Below are positions 42,501-53,711 of a DNA stretch of 64,000 bases, piece by piece; the stretch's first letter is position 1, and each line of letters opens with the position of its first letter. Made by a program: the position numbers and the translations under genes. This DNA comes from Aphis gossypii. Taxonomy: Eukaryota; Arthropoda; Insecta; Hemiptera; Aphididae. A model generated the notes under the pieces. That model ran no database searches and had not been told where the DNA came from. It saw only the letters and a program-made list of their open reading frames with translations. Where the stretch lies: the NCBI RefSeq assembly GCF_020184175.1, contig NC_065531.1:75796604-75860603 (forward strand), in the 5' to 3' direction.

Positions 42501-44193
42501 AGTACCGAGTTTAAGAATTTCTAACATTAAACTACAGCTACAGCTACTGTATGGTTTAAATAATTCAAATCAATTATATTTTCCACCAATGTGTATACTA
42601 ATTTATCAAAAAAAAAAAAAAAAAAAAATACAACCAAACACTTAAAACTGATTTTAAGCGGCCCACCGAGTTTTACTCGTTAGCTTCCCAGATTAATTCG
42701 GCCCTGGACAATTGTAACATAAGAAATACAGTACATATCATAAATTAAATGGAAATAATAGTAATATGTAATAATAAATAATAATACCTATCCCATATTA
42801 TACCAAAAAGTATATTTGAAAATAAGTAAGAATGTTCAAGATAGATATTATAATTTATTTTTTAGTAAAACAATAATAAATTATAATTTAAAATTTTAGC
42901 TGAAATTATAATTAGAGGTAACTAAAATTCTGTTGAACATTTTATTTGTTTTTAATAATTTTAATAAAACGCACAAATAATATTATAGTGTTTTATTTAT
43001 ATTTTGAGAAAAAATATTGAATTATAAGCACTCATATGTATATATTATTACTTTTATTTTTGAATAAAAAATCACAGGGTACTTAACTCAAAAACACGAA
43101 TGAGTTTAAAGAAAAATTATGTATATAAGTATAGAGTTACCTATTTCAAGAATTTTTACTTCCTCAAGACAATGTATAAGTACATGCCTGAATTGATCAG
43201 GAAAAGTGACCCAGCATAATTAAGATCTCTAGTTCTGACTATAGAGATACATCATAATATTATTCAATATAGGTATTTTGAAAAATTGTCATGAAATATT
43301 TAAAACTATTTAATAAATACAATACACTCCATTATTAAAATAATCTTGTAAACTTGAAAAATTATATATTTAAATGTTTTTGATATTTTAAATATTTAAA
43401 TGTCGTGCTGTTTGTAGTATACCCAAAAATTTAATGTGAATAACTATTTTAATAATCTCATAGAAATTATTCACCAAATGATATTTTTAGTATAAATAAA
43501 ATTGATTTATTTTTAAATTTATACCTTTAAAAACATTTATTTATAAAAAATAATTTAAGTTCAGGCCTAAAATATAGTAAAAATTGGGGTAAAAATAGTG
43601 TTACACTCTATTTAGAATATGTGTACAGAAAAATAATAAGATCACTTTTGATTGGTAAGCTGGAAAATTCTATAAACAATTAATTATCATTAACATAAGG
43701 TTATCATGGAAATAAAAAAGCCTGGATGGAGATTGAAAATGTTCTACCCCCAACTTGGTAACCAAATGTTGACTTTATTAAATATTTTATAATTTATTAA
43801 AAACTAGAAACATATATATTATTAAAGTAAACTGTACCTGTTGCCAAGTTATTGTTTCTATTCGTTATTTGTCCAACCGCTTCAACCTTAATGAAATAAT
43901 ATAATTAATATTTGTTAGTTATTTAGGTATAATAGAAGTTATTTTGAATTTTAAAATGTATTTCTTACTTCTGATGGTCTAATTTCTTGTTGTGAAACAA
44001 CTTGAGGTGGTAAATTTTTAATTTGTGGCGGAAGTGGTTGAGGTCCTCGAAATTGTTGTTGTGGAGCAACTAGAGGTGGCATATTTCCAAATCGGGGAGG
44101 TAATGTTTGAGGTCCTCGAAACTGTTGTGGTTGACGAGGAGGAGGAGGTCTTGGCCCACGAGCCCGACCTCTGGCGCGCCATGGATTATCCAT
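30522..44193 (-). CDS. piwi: PIWI-clade Argonaute (17 exons, 896 aa, catalytic tetrad intact)
   Basis: Exons in reading order: 44193-43969, 43886-43838, 42183-42070, 41592-41381, 41306-41121, 39852-39676, 39183-39028, 38915-38770, 37076-36968, 36893-36601, 36514-36360, 34311-34187, 34124-33956, 32727-32606, 31831-31662, 30887-30722, 30638-30522. Every junction is GT-AG and in phase. The first 75 residues are Arg/Gly/Pro/Gln-rich (WRARGRARGPRPPPPRQPQQ; a QQFRGPQ.LPP unit occurs twice), the kind of arginine-rich tail that Tudor proteins bind after methylation. PAZ is about 300-430, with DGSSISYIDYYKN and LVPELCSMTGL. MID is about 470-640, with ANWTSNLRN and VPSQVV. PIWI is about 610-880. Predicted slicer residues are D657 (VGFDVFHD), E695 (GQE), D727 (YRDGVGDGQ) and H822 (TPTHYNVI). 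An in-frame TAG at 44209-44211 supports the start. Family role: piRNA-guided cleavage or silencing of transposons in the germline. Whether it is closest to Piwi or Aubergine needs a tree; the N-terminus and motifs do not settle it. Confidence 0.94.
31294..31580. mobile_element. Miniature hAT-like element in piwi intron 15
   Basis: The ends CAGGCGCGGATCCAG and CTGAATCCGCTCCTG are imperfect inverted repeats. Sub-terminal GGTGGGCCC and GGGCCCACCC blocks mirror each other. The flanks AATTTAAAA and AATTTTAAAA are nearly identical and look like a TSD with one indel. It is 287 bp with no transposase. Confidence 0.75.
31914..32550. mobile_element. Non-autonomous hAT-like element in piwi intron 14
   Basis: The inverted ends are TAGGGCTGGGATTTTAATT and AATTAAAATCTCAGCCCTA. 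The flanking 8-mers AATACAAG (31906-31913) and TATACAAG (32551-32558) match at 7 of 8 positions. The 637-bp body is A/T-homopolymer-rich and has no coding capacity. Confidence 0.8.
34890..35290 (+). mobile_element. Decayed LINE fragment (RNase H region and downstream) in piwi intron 11
   Basis: At 34900-34962 the plus strand encodes RVPSYIGIPGNVKADLIANK, which matches the RNase H signature of insect non-LTR retrotransposons (the VPSHxGIxGNExAD type). Further on, a frame with TRMEHIHLTLLLH and, at 35233-35268, VNHIMTECSNY resembles the conserved tail after RNase H. Stops and frame changes break the reading, so this is a dead 3' fragment. It lies antisense to piwi. The LINE class (Jockey-like) is inferred from motif style. 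Confidence 0.75.
36061..36230. mobile_element. Miniature hAT-like element in piwi intron 11
   Basis: The element is 170 bp between exact 8-bp duplications, GATGACAA at 36053-36060 and 36231-36238. The left end is CATAGGCGTAA and the right end TTATGCCCATA. A GGGGGGGC block near the left end and CTCCCTCCC towards the right resemble the CATGGGCGTA elements at 22.75 and 48.5 kb. No ORF. Confidence 0.75.
42469..42706. mobile_element. Miniature hAT-like element in piwi intron 2
   Basis: The 238-bp element starts CAGTGCCGTATTGGC and ends AATTCGGCCCTG (inverted, imperfect). It is flanked by an exact 8-bp duplication, GACAATTG, at 42461-42468 and 42707-42714. It contains an A tract near 42610-42628 and has no coding capacity. 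Confidence 0.85.
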
Positions 44194-44211
44194 AGATAAT
44201 CTTTTAAACTA

Positions 44212-45902
44212 TTTATAAACAAAATACAAAAACAATTTTCATAAAATAAAAATTTAATAAATTATGTAACAAATCAAGTGAAAGACTCTTGTCTTAATAT
44301 TATATTTAGATACCTACCTTGAATAATTATAATTATATTATTTAAACATTGTATACTAAATAATTATTTATTTATTCAACCCCAAAACATTTAAAGATGT
44401 TCCAAAACCTGGGAGTTCTGACTGATTATTGAATTGAATTGTATTTATTTTTATTAAATTATTATAAAATTGTTTCCAAAACACCGCTTTTTATGGAGAC
44501 AAGGGTTATTAATACATACTAACATACCTACTCAGTACTCATATTATTATAAACTAATTTGACAATGATTTTTAAATTATCATACAATTATTACAAAATA
44601 TTAGTAATATGATTTAAGTAAAAACAATTTCTAATCATTTAAATAATAATTTACTAGTGATAAAGTTAACAAATTAACTTATATCAATATAAATTCCACA
44701 GCCAATTTTACTTAAGTTTTAAAAAATTAATTTCAAACCATGTTTTGATGACTCTTAATACATGAATAGATATACCTAATACCTACCTATTTATTATTTT
44801 ATACAATATTTTTATTCGTATCATCAGTAATAACTGATGTGTCATCATTCATCACAAAAATTAAAAGTCAATACATCACAATTTATTCTAAATAAATCAC
44901 TAATATACCTACATATTTAATACAATCCTGCTTTCAGATAGTTTAGTAAGAATATATTTTTAGAGTTACCAACAGCTTTTGAATACATTTACGTGTCATT
45001 TTAAAAATAACTTTATGTCTTAATGATGAACTGAAATCACAGTTATGAATTAGGTATAACACTATAATTTAAAATAAAATTACCATAAATACAATAATAT
45101 TTCTAATTAGCCCACGCATAATCATGGGCACAATTTTGAGGGGGGCTTGAGTAGTTGGGTGTGCTTAGCACCCCTAAACTGTTTCAGGTTAATTTGGATA
45201 TTAATATCAACAGGTATTCATAATTATAAGATATCATCATAACAAAATACATCTCTGCAGTATTGTAGGTTTTAAGGTTGGTGTACTTGAGTATCAATGA
45301 GTTGGTAATGAAATAAATAATGAATGTAATAGTAGGTATGGTGTTATAAACAATGTATTGAATTTAAATTAAATTATAAATAGTTGCATAAAAATAAAAT
45401 TTTTGAACGGGAACAGTGTATTATTAGGAATTTAGTTAAAAAATAAAAAATAAATCTCAAATTTTAAATAACACAAAGAACCAAAATAATCTAAAAATTC
45501 AATCAAGTAGAAAATGTTACACAAATAGGTATTTGATCATAATTCCATATCAATTTTTGAATTTCATTTTAAAAAAACCCTAAATTGATATATACTGAAA
45601 CTGGTTTTGCGTTAAAAATACCAGTAGTTCCATATTTTATTTATCATTTATTTTGAAAAGTACTGTGCATTTTAAGATTCTGAACGTTCTGATGAATTTA
45701 TTGATTTTACAATAATGTGTGACTTTATTTCTGTGTATCTCATCACTGTTTGAGCCAGTTAAAAGCTTTAAATTTCAACCTAACCTTTCTAGTAGAAAAT
45801 TTGATCTAATTGTTAGTCCAAGGGGTCAAAAGGAAACATTTTTAGTATATTAGGTATTACTTCCTATAATACATAGCATAGTTTTTTAAATATCGTAACT
45901 CT
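44212..45902. other. piwi: piwi 5' flank, no gene recognised
   Basis: AT-rich sequence upstream of the piwi start codon. It should contain the piwi promoter and 5' UTR, but no TATA box, initiator or upstream exon stands out. A lone CATGGGCACAATTTTGAGGG at about 45124-45143 looks like the left end of a miniature element, but I cannot find a partner end. Confidence 0.4.
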
Positions 45903-46638
45903 TGCAACGTGCTCTGATGTCTCATACATCAAATATAATATACATATAGGTACCAAAACGTAGATAATAATGACCAAATCCAAATGGAAAGTATTTCTTA
46001 GAACTCATGGACGGGTTTGTTACAGTACATATGATCAGTAATTTTAGGCATAAAAGTGAAAGGTAAAAACTAATCAAAAAACTTAATTAAATTTAATAAC
46101 AGTTGTCATAAACCTAAGACTTTGTAGGCTTACGATCATCAATAACAGCGGCGCAGCTTTTCTTAGAAACGCTGGCCGCATCGATAATATTATATTATAT
46201 TAAATTATATTATATAGCGGTATCGTTCATGGTCACATACAGCATCATCGCACATACGCTTATGATTCAACAGGAAATCATCGATATATGATTGACGCAA
46301 ATGCGTGGGAAGAGCGGATGTACGTGCACTGACCAGCAGGGACCTGCCGGTACCGCAGGAGTCTCTGGACGATATATAAGGGGGGTCCAGATTAGGCACA
46401 GTTTAGACGTGATCCACCAGAGTTAGAGCGAGCACCTTCACGTCACCCAGTTCAATAATAATTGTACCTTTTAGACTTAGAATATTTTTCAGAGTTTAAT
46501 TAATTTAATTATTTGAGCATAGAATATTTTCGTAGAAATAAAACATTTAGAAATATCTCATCAGTCTTTATTTTTTTTAACTAATCTACTTCATATACTA
46601 TACATCTTTACTGTTGCTCATACGTGGCACGCTATACA
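45903..46638 (+). mobile_element. Solo LTR, copy 1 (about 736 bp), with TATA box and poly(A) signal
   Basis: The copy starts TGCAACGTGC and ends GGCACGCTATACA. It carries TATATAAG at 46373-46380 and AATAAA at 46537-46542 in the order expected of U3-R-U5, so its transcription would run on the plus strand, away from piwi. It shares long blocks with the inverted copies at 47.7 and 52.6 kb, including the GGTCCCTGCTG box and the CAGAGACTCC box (here in reverse complement). The flanks CTCT (45899-45902) and ATCT (46639-46642) form an imperfect 4-bp duplication. There is no internal retrotransposon region beside it. Confidence 0.8.
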
Positions 46639-47329
46639 ATCTTTTTGAGCTTTAAATAGGCATTAGAAATTTTTTAATTTTTTTTTTTTTAATGTTGATA
46701 ATGATAAATAATTATTCACTGGGTCAAAATTCTTAAAATTTAATACAAAATCTCATATAAGTTGTTCTTATATCTGTATAAAATATCAAAATTGAAAACA
46801 ATATTCCTCATAAGTAACTCATATTGGAATTAAAATCTATAAACATAATTATTATAATATAGACATTTAAAGTTAATATTAAAAAGTAAATTTAATTTAA
46901 AAAAATTAATAGTACCTACATATTTAAATGAGTTTCATTATTTTATTGTAATTTAAAAACATTATTCGTAGGGACTATCTGATAAATTTACAACCATTGG
47001 CTTACTCACAGAAAAAATAAATAACTGAATATCCGATGCAAACTTTGTGAGAAATATACGTCATGAAAACAAAATGAATTAAGTAGGTATATACCTAAGT
47101 GATAATATATATTAATAATTAATATGATTTAATCAACATGTTTGAAACTAACAACTTACAAGTTACAAGGCAGATATTAAATTGTTGGTAAAAACTTGGT
47201 CAATTGATAATAGATGTTATAACATTTATACACGAATACAACTTTAAGACGCAACACGATACGCGAAATGTTAAAACTTGTAACGGGCGTTGAGCCTAAG
47301 AGTTGGTCGTCGGGAGACTAACTAAGCAC

Positions 47330-47358
47330 CATAGATAATAAAATCTTTATTATCTATG
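47330..47358. repeat. Perfect 13-bp inverted repeat with 3-base loop
   Basis: CATAGATAATAAA, then ATC, then TTTATTATCTATG. The hairpin stands alone between two solo LTRs and is AT-rich. The function is unknown; it may be the remnant of a palindromic element. Confidence 0.6.
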
Positions 47359-47706
47359 TTAAACACATCAGCCATCAGGTCCATCAGGACTACAGGAGCA
47401 ACTGAGGAAGAATGTAATTAATAATTATCACTTATCATGATGAATGTTATCATATAGGAGTTTCACGCGGTTTTACTTTGGTGGGGAGAGTCGGTATATC
47501 GAGGAGCCATCGTGAGATGACGTGTAAATTGCGGGTGTCGTGAAGAAAACAATACATTATCTACTACAACTTGTAAGCAAGTCTACATTTATTAAAAAAA
47601 ATGGAATATTAGGTAGGTATAGTCTATGTATTTACAGTGACGAGATGAGAAGAAAAATAATTTAACTATAATACCTACACTAGCAATGCTTACTATACCT
47701 CAGTAA

Positions 47707-48106
47707 TGTAGCGTGCCATGTATGAGCAACCGTAAAGATGTAGATGTTGAAATAATTTAAGCGCCGATGAAATATTTCTAAGTGCTTTTTATTGTGAAAA
47801 ATATTCTAAGTCCAGGAGACATAAATATTAAACTGAGTGACGTGAAGGTGCTTGCTCTAACTCTGGTAAATCACGTCTAAAATGTGCCTATTCTGGACCC
47901 CTCCCCCCTTATATATCATCCAGAGACTCCCGCGGTGGCGCGGTACCGGTAGGTCCCTGCTGGTCAGTGTACGTACGATGATGCCGTACTTGATCATCAC
48001 CTGCTCATTACAAGAATATTTGTTACACCCCTAATGTTTGGCTGTTGTTGTCTACGGTATGGAATTTATGTATTATATTTAATACGTAGTATCAAAGCAC
48101 GTTGCA
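47707..48106 (-). mobile_element. Solo LTR, copy 2 (400 bp, internally deleted)
   Basis: Same family as copies 1 and 3, in reverse orientation: it begins TGTAGCGTGCCATG and ends AAGCACGTTGCA on the plus strand. Exact 4-bp duplications GTAA flank it at 47703-47706 and 48107-48110. It lacks about 200-300 bp of the interior present in copy 3, mainly between the GGTCCCTGCTG box and the TACTTGATCAT segment. Confidence 0.87.
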
Positions 48107-48545
48107 GTAATATCTCCTGCCTAGCAGCCTAGGACAACAATTTTAATATAAATAATTTAGCATATTATCTTTATTTATAAACTAGGTATATAATATCTAT
48201 GGACAATAAAGTATACTCGATACATCACTACATCGGTATACTTAATTGACAACATCTAAACTATAATAATACATCGATCTAAATTACTAAATAGGGAAGA
48301 AAGAAGATAGGTAGTAAGAAGAGTGTTGTATTTTGAGGATTGACTTGTGTTCAAATTTCAACTAAATTAATAGATAAATAAATATATTCAAATAAATTAG
48401 TGTCTAAATTAATGAAATCCACATACTCCTTTGAAATAGCACTTCAATGCTTCACTCTTAACTAGTCTAACATAGGTAGGTATCGTTCATATTTATTTCC
48501 GTGTAATAAACATAACTTTATTAGGATCATTTTTCTTATTATAAA

Positions 48546-48691
48546 CATGGGTGTAGGTAAGGGGAGGATTTTGGTGTTCAAACACCCTCGAAATTAAGGA
48601 TAAAACAATTTTAAAATAAATATTGTGAATTAAACTTAATGTGTATCTAGACCAAAACCCCCTTCGAAAATATGTCCTATCTACGCCCATG
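48546..48691. mobile_element. Miniature hAT-like element, CATGGGYGTA family
   Basis: The 146-bp element runs from CATGGGTGTAGG to CTACGCCCATG with exact 8-bp duplications ATTATAAA at 48538-48545 and 48692-48699. The ends match the element at 22754-22931. No ORF. Confidence 0.87.
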
Positions 48692-49549
48692 ATTATAAAT
48701 GTTGTGTACATATATACCTATAATACTAAACAGCAAGTATATTTTTACATAAGTACTTATTTAAAATTAATAGAGATCTTAAATCAGTGTTTCCCAACTT
48801 GGAGGCGTCTATAGGTAGGTACATTGCTAGAGAGGCGCCAATACTGTCACCACGAAGTAAAATTTATATTTATTTAATTTATTAGTTATACATTATGTAT
48901 ACTGTATAGGTATTCATTTATTTTCAATTTATAGAAAGGGACACAAGACTTTTTAAAATTTTCAAAGGGGGAATGGAATAAGAGAGGTTCCTACTACTAT
49001 CTTAAATTGAAAATATAGTAAAGCTAAATTATATTATTACATTGCACGTTAAATGTTCAATTTTACTTATTGAAGATGCAAGTATGTAAACTGTAAATGG
49101 ATTTTTAGCTACAAGCCTACAACTCATTTGCGCTCACAAAAATACAACTAAATTATTCACTATTAGTTATTACTATTTTCGAACAATAGAAACCTTTTTT
49201 TGGAGAAATTTAATTACGTATATATATATAGGGCGTACCTCTCTAAATTTTCGAATTTTAGATTGTTCGGTAATTTGTTCACTATTATTATTTACAAAAT
49301 AACATAAGAATTACAAAATGTATTAGTACATTCTACATCGAAAATTATAATATCAATTTTTTAAAATTTAATTGCCTGTATTCTCAAAATTGTTCGTGCT
49401 AAACAAATAGACAAACACAAAACAATGTTAGTATGCCGCATTGCCGCAAATTTAACTAAGTGTATAAGATAATATAACTATAAAATTATTATTTACTATG
49501 TAAAATCTAGCCAATTCAAGTACTCAAAACTAATTGCTACACATAACAT

Positions 49550-50358
49550 CAGGCACGGCGCCAAGAGGGGGGGGCAAGGTGGGGCTCTAGCCCTCCCAGA
49601 AAACAGATCAGCCCCATCGCCAGCCCCCCCACTAAAAAATATGTACGATAGATATTGTGTAAAATATCAATATTTAGCTTATATAATATGTTTGTCACAA
49701 CTAAACAAATTGAGGAATAAATTAAATTTATTATTTGTCTAATAAGGAAAAAATTTACTACAATTTCAATAAAATGTGTTTTGAAATTTGTAAAATAAGA
49801 AAAAATCTTTTATTTATTTTTTATTACCTTTATTGAGTACTAATTACTAGATGAAAATGAACAAATAAACGTATCCCAAATCATTGCATTAAAGATGATT
49901 GAAACAAATTGTTCATTACTAAACACAACTACTTTAATTTATATTTATGAAATGTAGGTAAGTAAAAGAAACATAATTATTCATTCACAAAGGTATGTAA
50001 TATTAAAGTCATAAAGAACTTATCATTTTTGTGTATCATGTCATCATTATGAATATAGTTGTTGAAGGTCTGTGATTAGACATTTTATTACATAAGGTAC
50101 AAAAAAAAATATTTGACATTATTCTTAAAACATTTTTAACTATTCAAAAGTTTGTATATATTATCTGTTTAGACTCTTAGAGCATACAATATAAAACGTA
50201 TGTACTATATAGATAATAGCTATATTATGTTATATGATACGAAAATATTTATATTTCATTAAAATAACCCCAGTATTTGTTGAAAAATTTTAGCCCACGT
50301 AAAAAAAATATTTGCCCCACTCTGCCTCCCCTGGAAAAAAATTCTAGTGCCGTGCCTG
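49550..50358. mobile_element. Non-autonomous hAT-like element, 809 bp
   Basis: The ends CAGGCACGGCGCCAAGAG and CTAGTGCCGTGCCTG are inverted. Exact 8-bp duplications CATAACAT flank it at 49542-49549 and 50359-50366. The left interior is rich in G/C runs and the rest is AT-rich. There is no transposase ORF, so it would have to be moved in trans. Confidence 0.88.
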
Positions 50359-51079
50359 CATAACATCGAAATAAAACAAATTACAGATATTTCGTGAAAT
50401 ACGTACCATCAATATATCTTTATTAAAATCGTGTTAATAATATCCTTAAAGGCTAAATCTAAAATGTTACTTTGTATGAACGGAATTCTCAATTATACCC
50501 AAAAAATGAACAAATTCGTACTAAAATAAAATATACGAAATGTTACTATTTTTTAAAGCAATTATTTATTTATTTAATGTGCAAATGTACAATTAATGCT
50601 ATACCCATACTTGGGTATTTGGGAAAAGTAAAATATTTTTTTATATTTAGTTAAGTGAGTTCTATAGCCTATAGGCGATTGGATTTGTTGTGTATTTAGA
50701 TTTTAGACCAATAATCAGGTGAAAAATAAACATACTTGTTACAGTCAAATTTTAATTTTTAAAAAATAATTTGAATTCGTTGGCCTCTTTTATACGTTCT
50801 TTTTAGGAAAACCTTTTTAATTTTTTTTTTGTCTCATTGGCTATTTATTTATCAGCTAGTACATATTTATTTTGTGAAATTTTGTTCGGAACCGTATTGA
50901 CGCATAAACTACCCAAATTCCTAAGTGTCATAACCAAAAACCTACTTAACTAAACAAAACACGGAAAAGAGGCTAACGAATTAAAATTATATATTGCGTA
51001 ATAATATTGTATTGGATATTGAAGTATTGTCTACAAATAGTAATATTATATCAACACTTATTTTTTATCTTACCTAGTT

Positions 51080-52340
51080 CGTCTGATGGGTTGTTATCTT
51101 CCGTTGATCAGCTAATGAGACGAAATTATTGATATTGGTCTCGAGCAATTAATAATTAATATGACGTGAAACTATGCTCGACTACACCGCGATTGACGTG
51201 CGATACAACACTATTGTAAAATATTATAATAACAATATTATTACATCGAATAACCGTCACAAACACAATATTTATAATAATATTTTATACATACCGCTTA
51301 TGTGGGCGGTAGTCAAGTCAACGAATAAGTATTCGAATCTAATTCCAAGATCAAAACCATGGAATGGTACCTAGTCGAACGGTCTCTCTCAGCACCTCAA
51401 AATTTCGAACGTGAACCTTCACTGATCCCTGCACAGTGCACACTGTGTCAATGCGAGACTGCGAGAGTCGACCACGAACAGTCTTACACTCTTACTGTCG
51501 TAGGAAACACGACGTGTGTTTATTATGGAGTAGGAGGTTTTAGATATTGTGTTGCTGGTCGTGAGAAAGTGGGTGGGGGAAGTGGTGTGGCGCGCGATGA
51601 ATACGAATGCTATATCGCATACAAATACATCGTAAATAATTACACGCGTATATAGGGACCGGCCGCGGATGTATAATAATATAATCGTTCCACTCATAGA
51701 GTATGGTTCCATAATATATATGAAAAAAAAAAAAAAAATTAATACAATTTAAGGTGGATGTAATGACCTTTCTATAAGGAATATGGGCGATAACTCGTAT
51801 GACCTGACCGCGGATAACCTCCCCACTGTGAGTGTGAAGTGTATAATAATTGTCGGCGATTATAATAATTTTTTTTTCCGTGGAATACGAAAAATCACTA
51901 AACTCCGTAAACTATAATACAAACCACCTATATCATACATAATATCATTTACAATGAAAAACAAAAGTTCCTTTATAATATTGTTATGTAGGTACAATGT
52001 TTCTCTTCGAAACCAAAATAAAATATTAGTACATAATATTATATAGAGCGGGAGGCCTATACGGTCGAGCGCGTGTCCCAACCATCACAATAATATTATT
52101 TTAATGGTTCCCTGTGAAAAAAAATAGTGCCGTTGCTGGTCGGACGAGTTTTGTGAGCCTCACAGCGGTTCTCAAAATGTCGACTCGATTATGTTTAATA
52201 CTACGAATCGGGCGAGGTCACCCAATCGACATTAGATTTTAGATAGTTGAATTAGCGTATATTATAGTCCATCGGTTTTCATTCTCGTTTCGACGGTTTT
52301 TATGTATACATTGGTAGTAAACCGTAATTTTTTTATTATT
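51080..52340. other. GC-richer intergenic island, no gene assigned
   Basis: Composition here is more balanced and more CpG-containing than in the flanks, resembling the promoter-like patches of the RasGAP first intron. A 98-codon plus-strand frame (51359-51655) and an overlapping 97-codon minus-strand frame exist, but neither shows a known domain. It could be the start of a non-coding transcript, an upstream exon of Bop1 or an old transposon. Confidence 0.3.
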
Positions 52341-52461
52341 ATTAGTCGCAGTAAGCACAAAAATTAATTATTAAGGAATTTTATACATCCTAGTCGACAG
52401 ATGTTGTTTTGAACATTCATGGATTTTTTTTATTATTGCTAAGTGCTCTGATATCTTAAAT

Positions 52462-53434
52462 CAGGGGTTGCCAACCAGTCGATCGGTAGATCTTTCTGGG
52501 AAATATAATATAGGTCGATCGGTATAAAATTTATTGATTTTATCGTTTTCGGTAGTAATAAATTATTATGTATGTAGTGTGCCACGTATGAGCGACCGTA
52601 ATGATGTAGATATTGAAATAATGTGAACGCAGATAAAATATTTCCAAGTGTTTTTATTTGCGAAAAATATTCTAAGTCCAATTAATTAATTTAATTAAAC
52701 TATGAAAAATATTCTAAGTCCAGGAGACATACCTAAGTATTAGACTGGTTTACGTGAAGGTGCCTGCTTTAACTCTGGTGGATCACGTCTGAAATAGGAA
52801 CCTCTTATATATCGTCCAGAGACTCCCGCGGTACAGGCAGGTCCCTGCTGATCAGTGCACGTGCATCCGTTCTTTCCACGCCTTTGCGTCATCCGCGCGA
52901 CGCTGTGCGTCGATCATATATCTATAACATCCTGCTGGGTGGCCAGCGTACGTGCGATGATGCTGCCATGAACGATACCGCTACATAGTTTAGTTTAATA
53001 TAATATAATATTATCGATACGGCCAGCGTTTCCAAGCTACTCCGCTGTTATTGATGATCGACAACTGTTACGTTAATGGTTAATGTGTTAACTGTTCACG
53101 GTTTAATAAATCCGTACTTGATCATTACCTGCTCACTATATAAGAATCCAATATTATAAGAATATTTGTTACACTAGAATGTTTGGTTATTGTTGGCTAT
53201 GGTATGGGATTTATGTATTATATATTTATATTTAATATGTATAGTATCAGAGCACGCTGCATGTATGTTATAATTATTATTACGAAGAAGCAATAAATAA
53301 TTATTTTTTGGAACTTGGATCTTTTTTTTTTCAAACAAATATCTTCTTAAAAACCGGAATTTTCCTGGAAGTCGATCACCAGGGACTTGAAATTTCAATT
53401 GTAGTCACTTGTTTGGAAAGGTTGGCGACTCTTG
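52462..53434. mobile_element. hAT-like element interrupted by a solo LTR
   Basis: The left terminus CAGGGGTTGCCAACC and right terminus GGTTGGCGACTCTTG are inverted. GTCGATC occurs just inside the left end (52479-52485) and again in the right part (53372-53378). The LTR at 52573-53261 splits the element, leaving about 280 bp of host element. The flanking 8-mers match at only 5 of 8 positions, so this insertion is old or its ends are slightly off. Confidence 0.65.
52573..53261 (-). mobile_element. Solo LTR, copy 3 (689 bp), nested in a hAT-like element
   Basis: It begins TGTAGTGTGCCACG and ends GAGCACGCTGCA on the plus strand, the inverse of copy 1. Exact 4-bp duplications TGTA flank it at 52569-52572 and 53262-53265. 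It is the fullest copy in this orientation and keeps the segment that copy 2 has lost. There is no internal gag/pol region. Confidence 0.87.
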
Positions 53435-53532
53435 TCCCACATAGTACATATAAATACACAATACATTTATAGGTACTAAGACATAGGCTTTAATGTTAAT
53501 TTATAACGTATTATACTTATAATGATATATAG

Positions 53533-53711
53533 CAGCGGTTCCAAACTGAGCACTTCCTAAGGGAACCGCTGTCAACGGCTCATAATAAATAATTAAAAAT
53601 GTGTTATAGAACCTCTTTCTGTTCTGTCTTTCATAGTATTCACAGCAGGGCACCGAGGCTGAATTTGATCCTAAAAAAGGCACCGCGAAAAAAAAAGTTT
53701 GGGAACCGCTG
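53533..53711. mobile_element. Miniature hAT element, 179 bp
   Basis: The termini CAGCGGTTCCAAACT and AGTTTGGGAACCGCTG are a classic hAT-type inverted repeat. Exact 8-bp duplications ATATATAG flank it at 53525-53532 and 53712-53719. No ORF. Confidence 0.9.

Noticed and set aside
46205..46399. 64-codon minus-strand ORF
   Set aside because: It falls inside solo LTR copy 1, antisense to the LTR. Related sequence in the other copies does not keep the frame.
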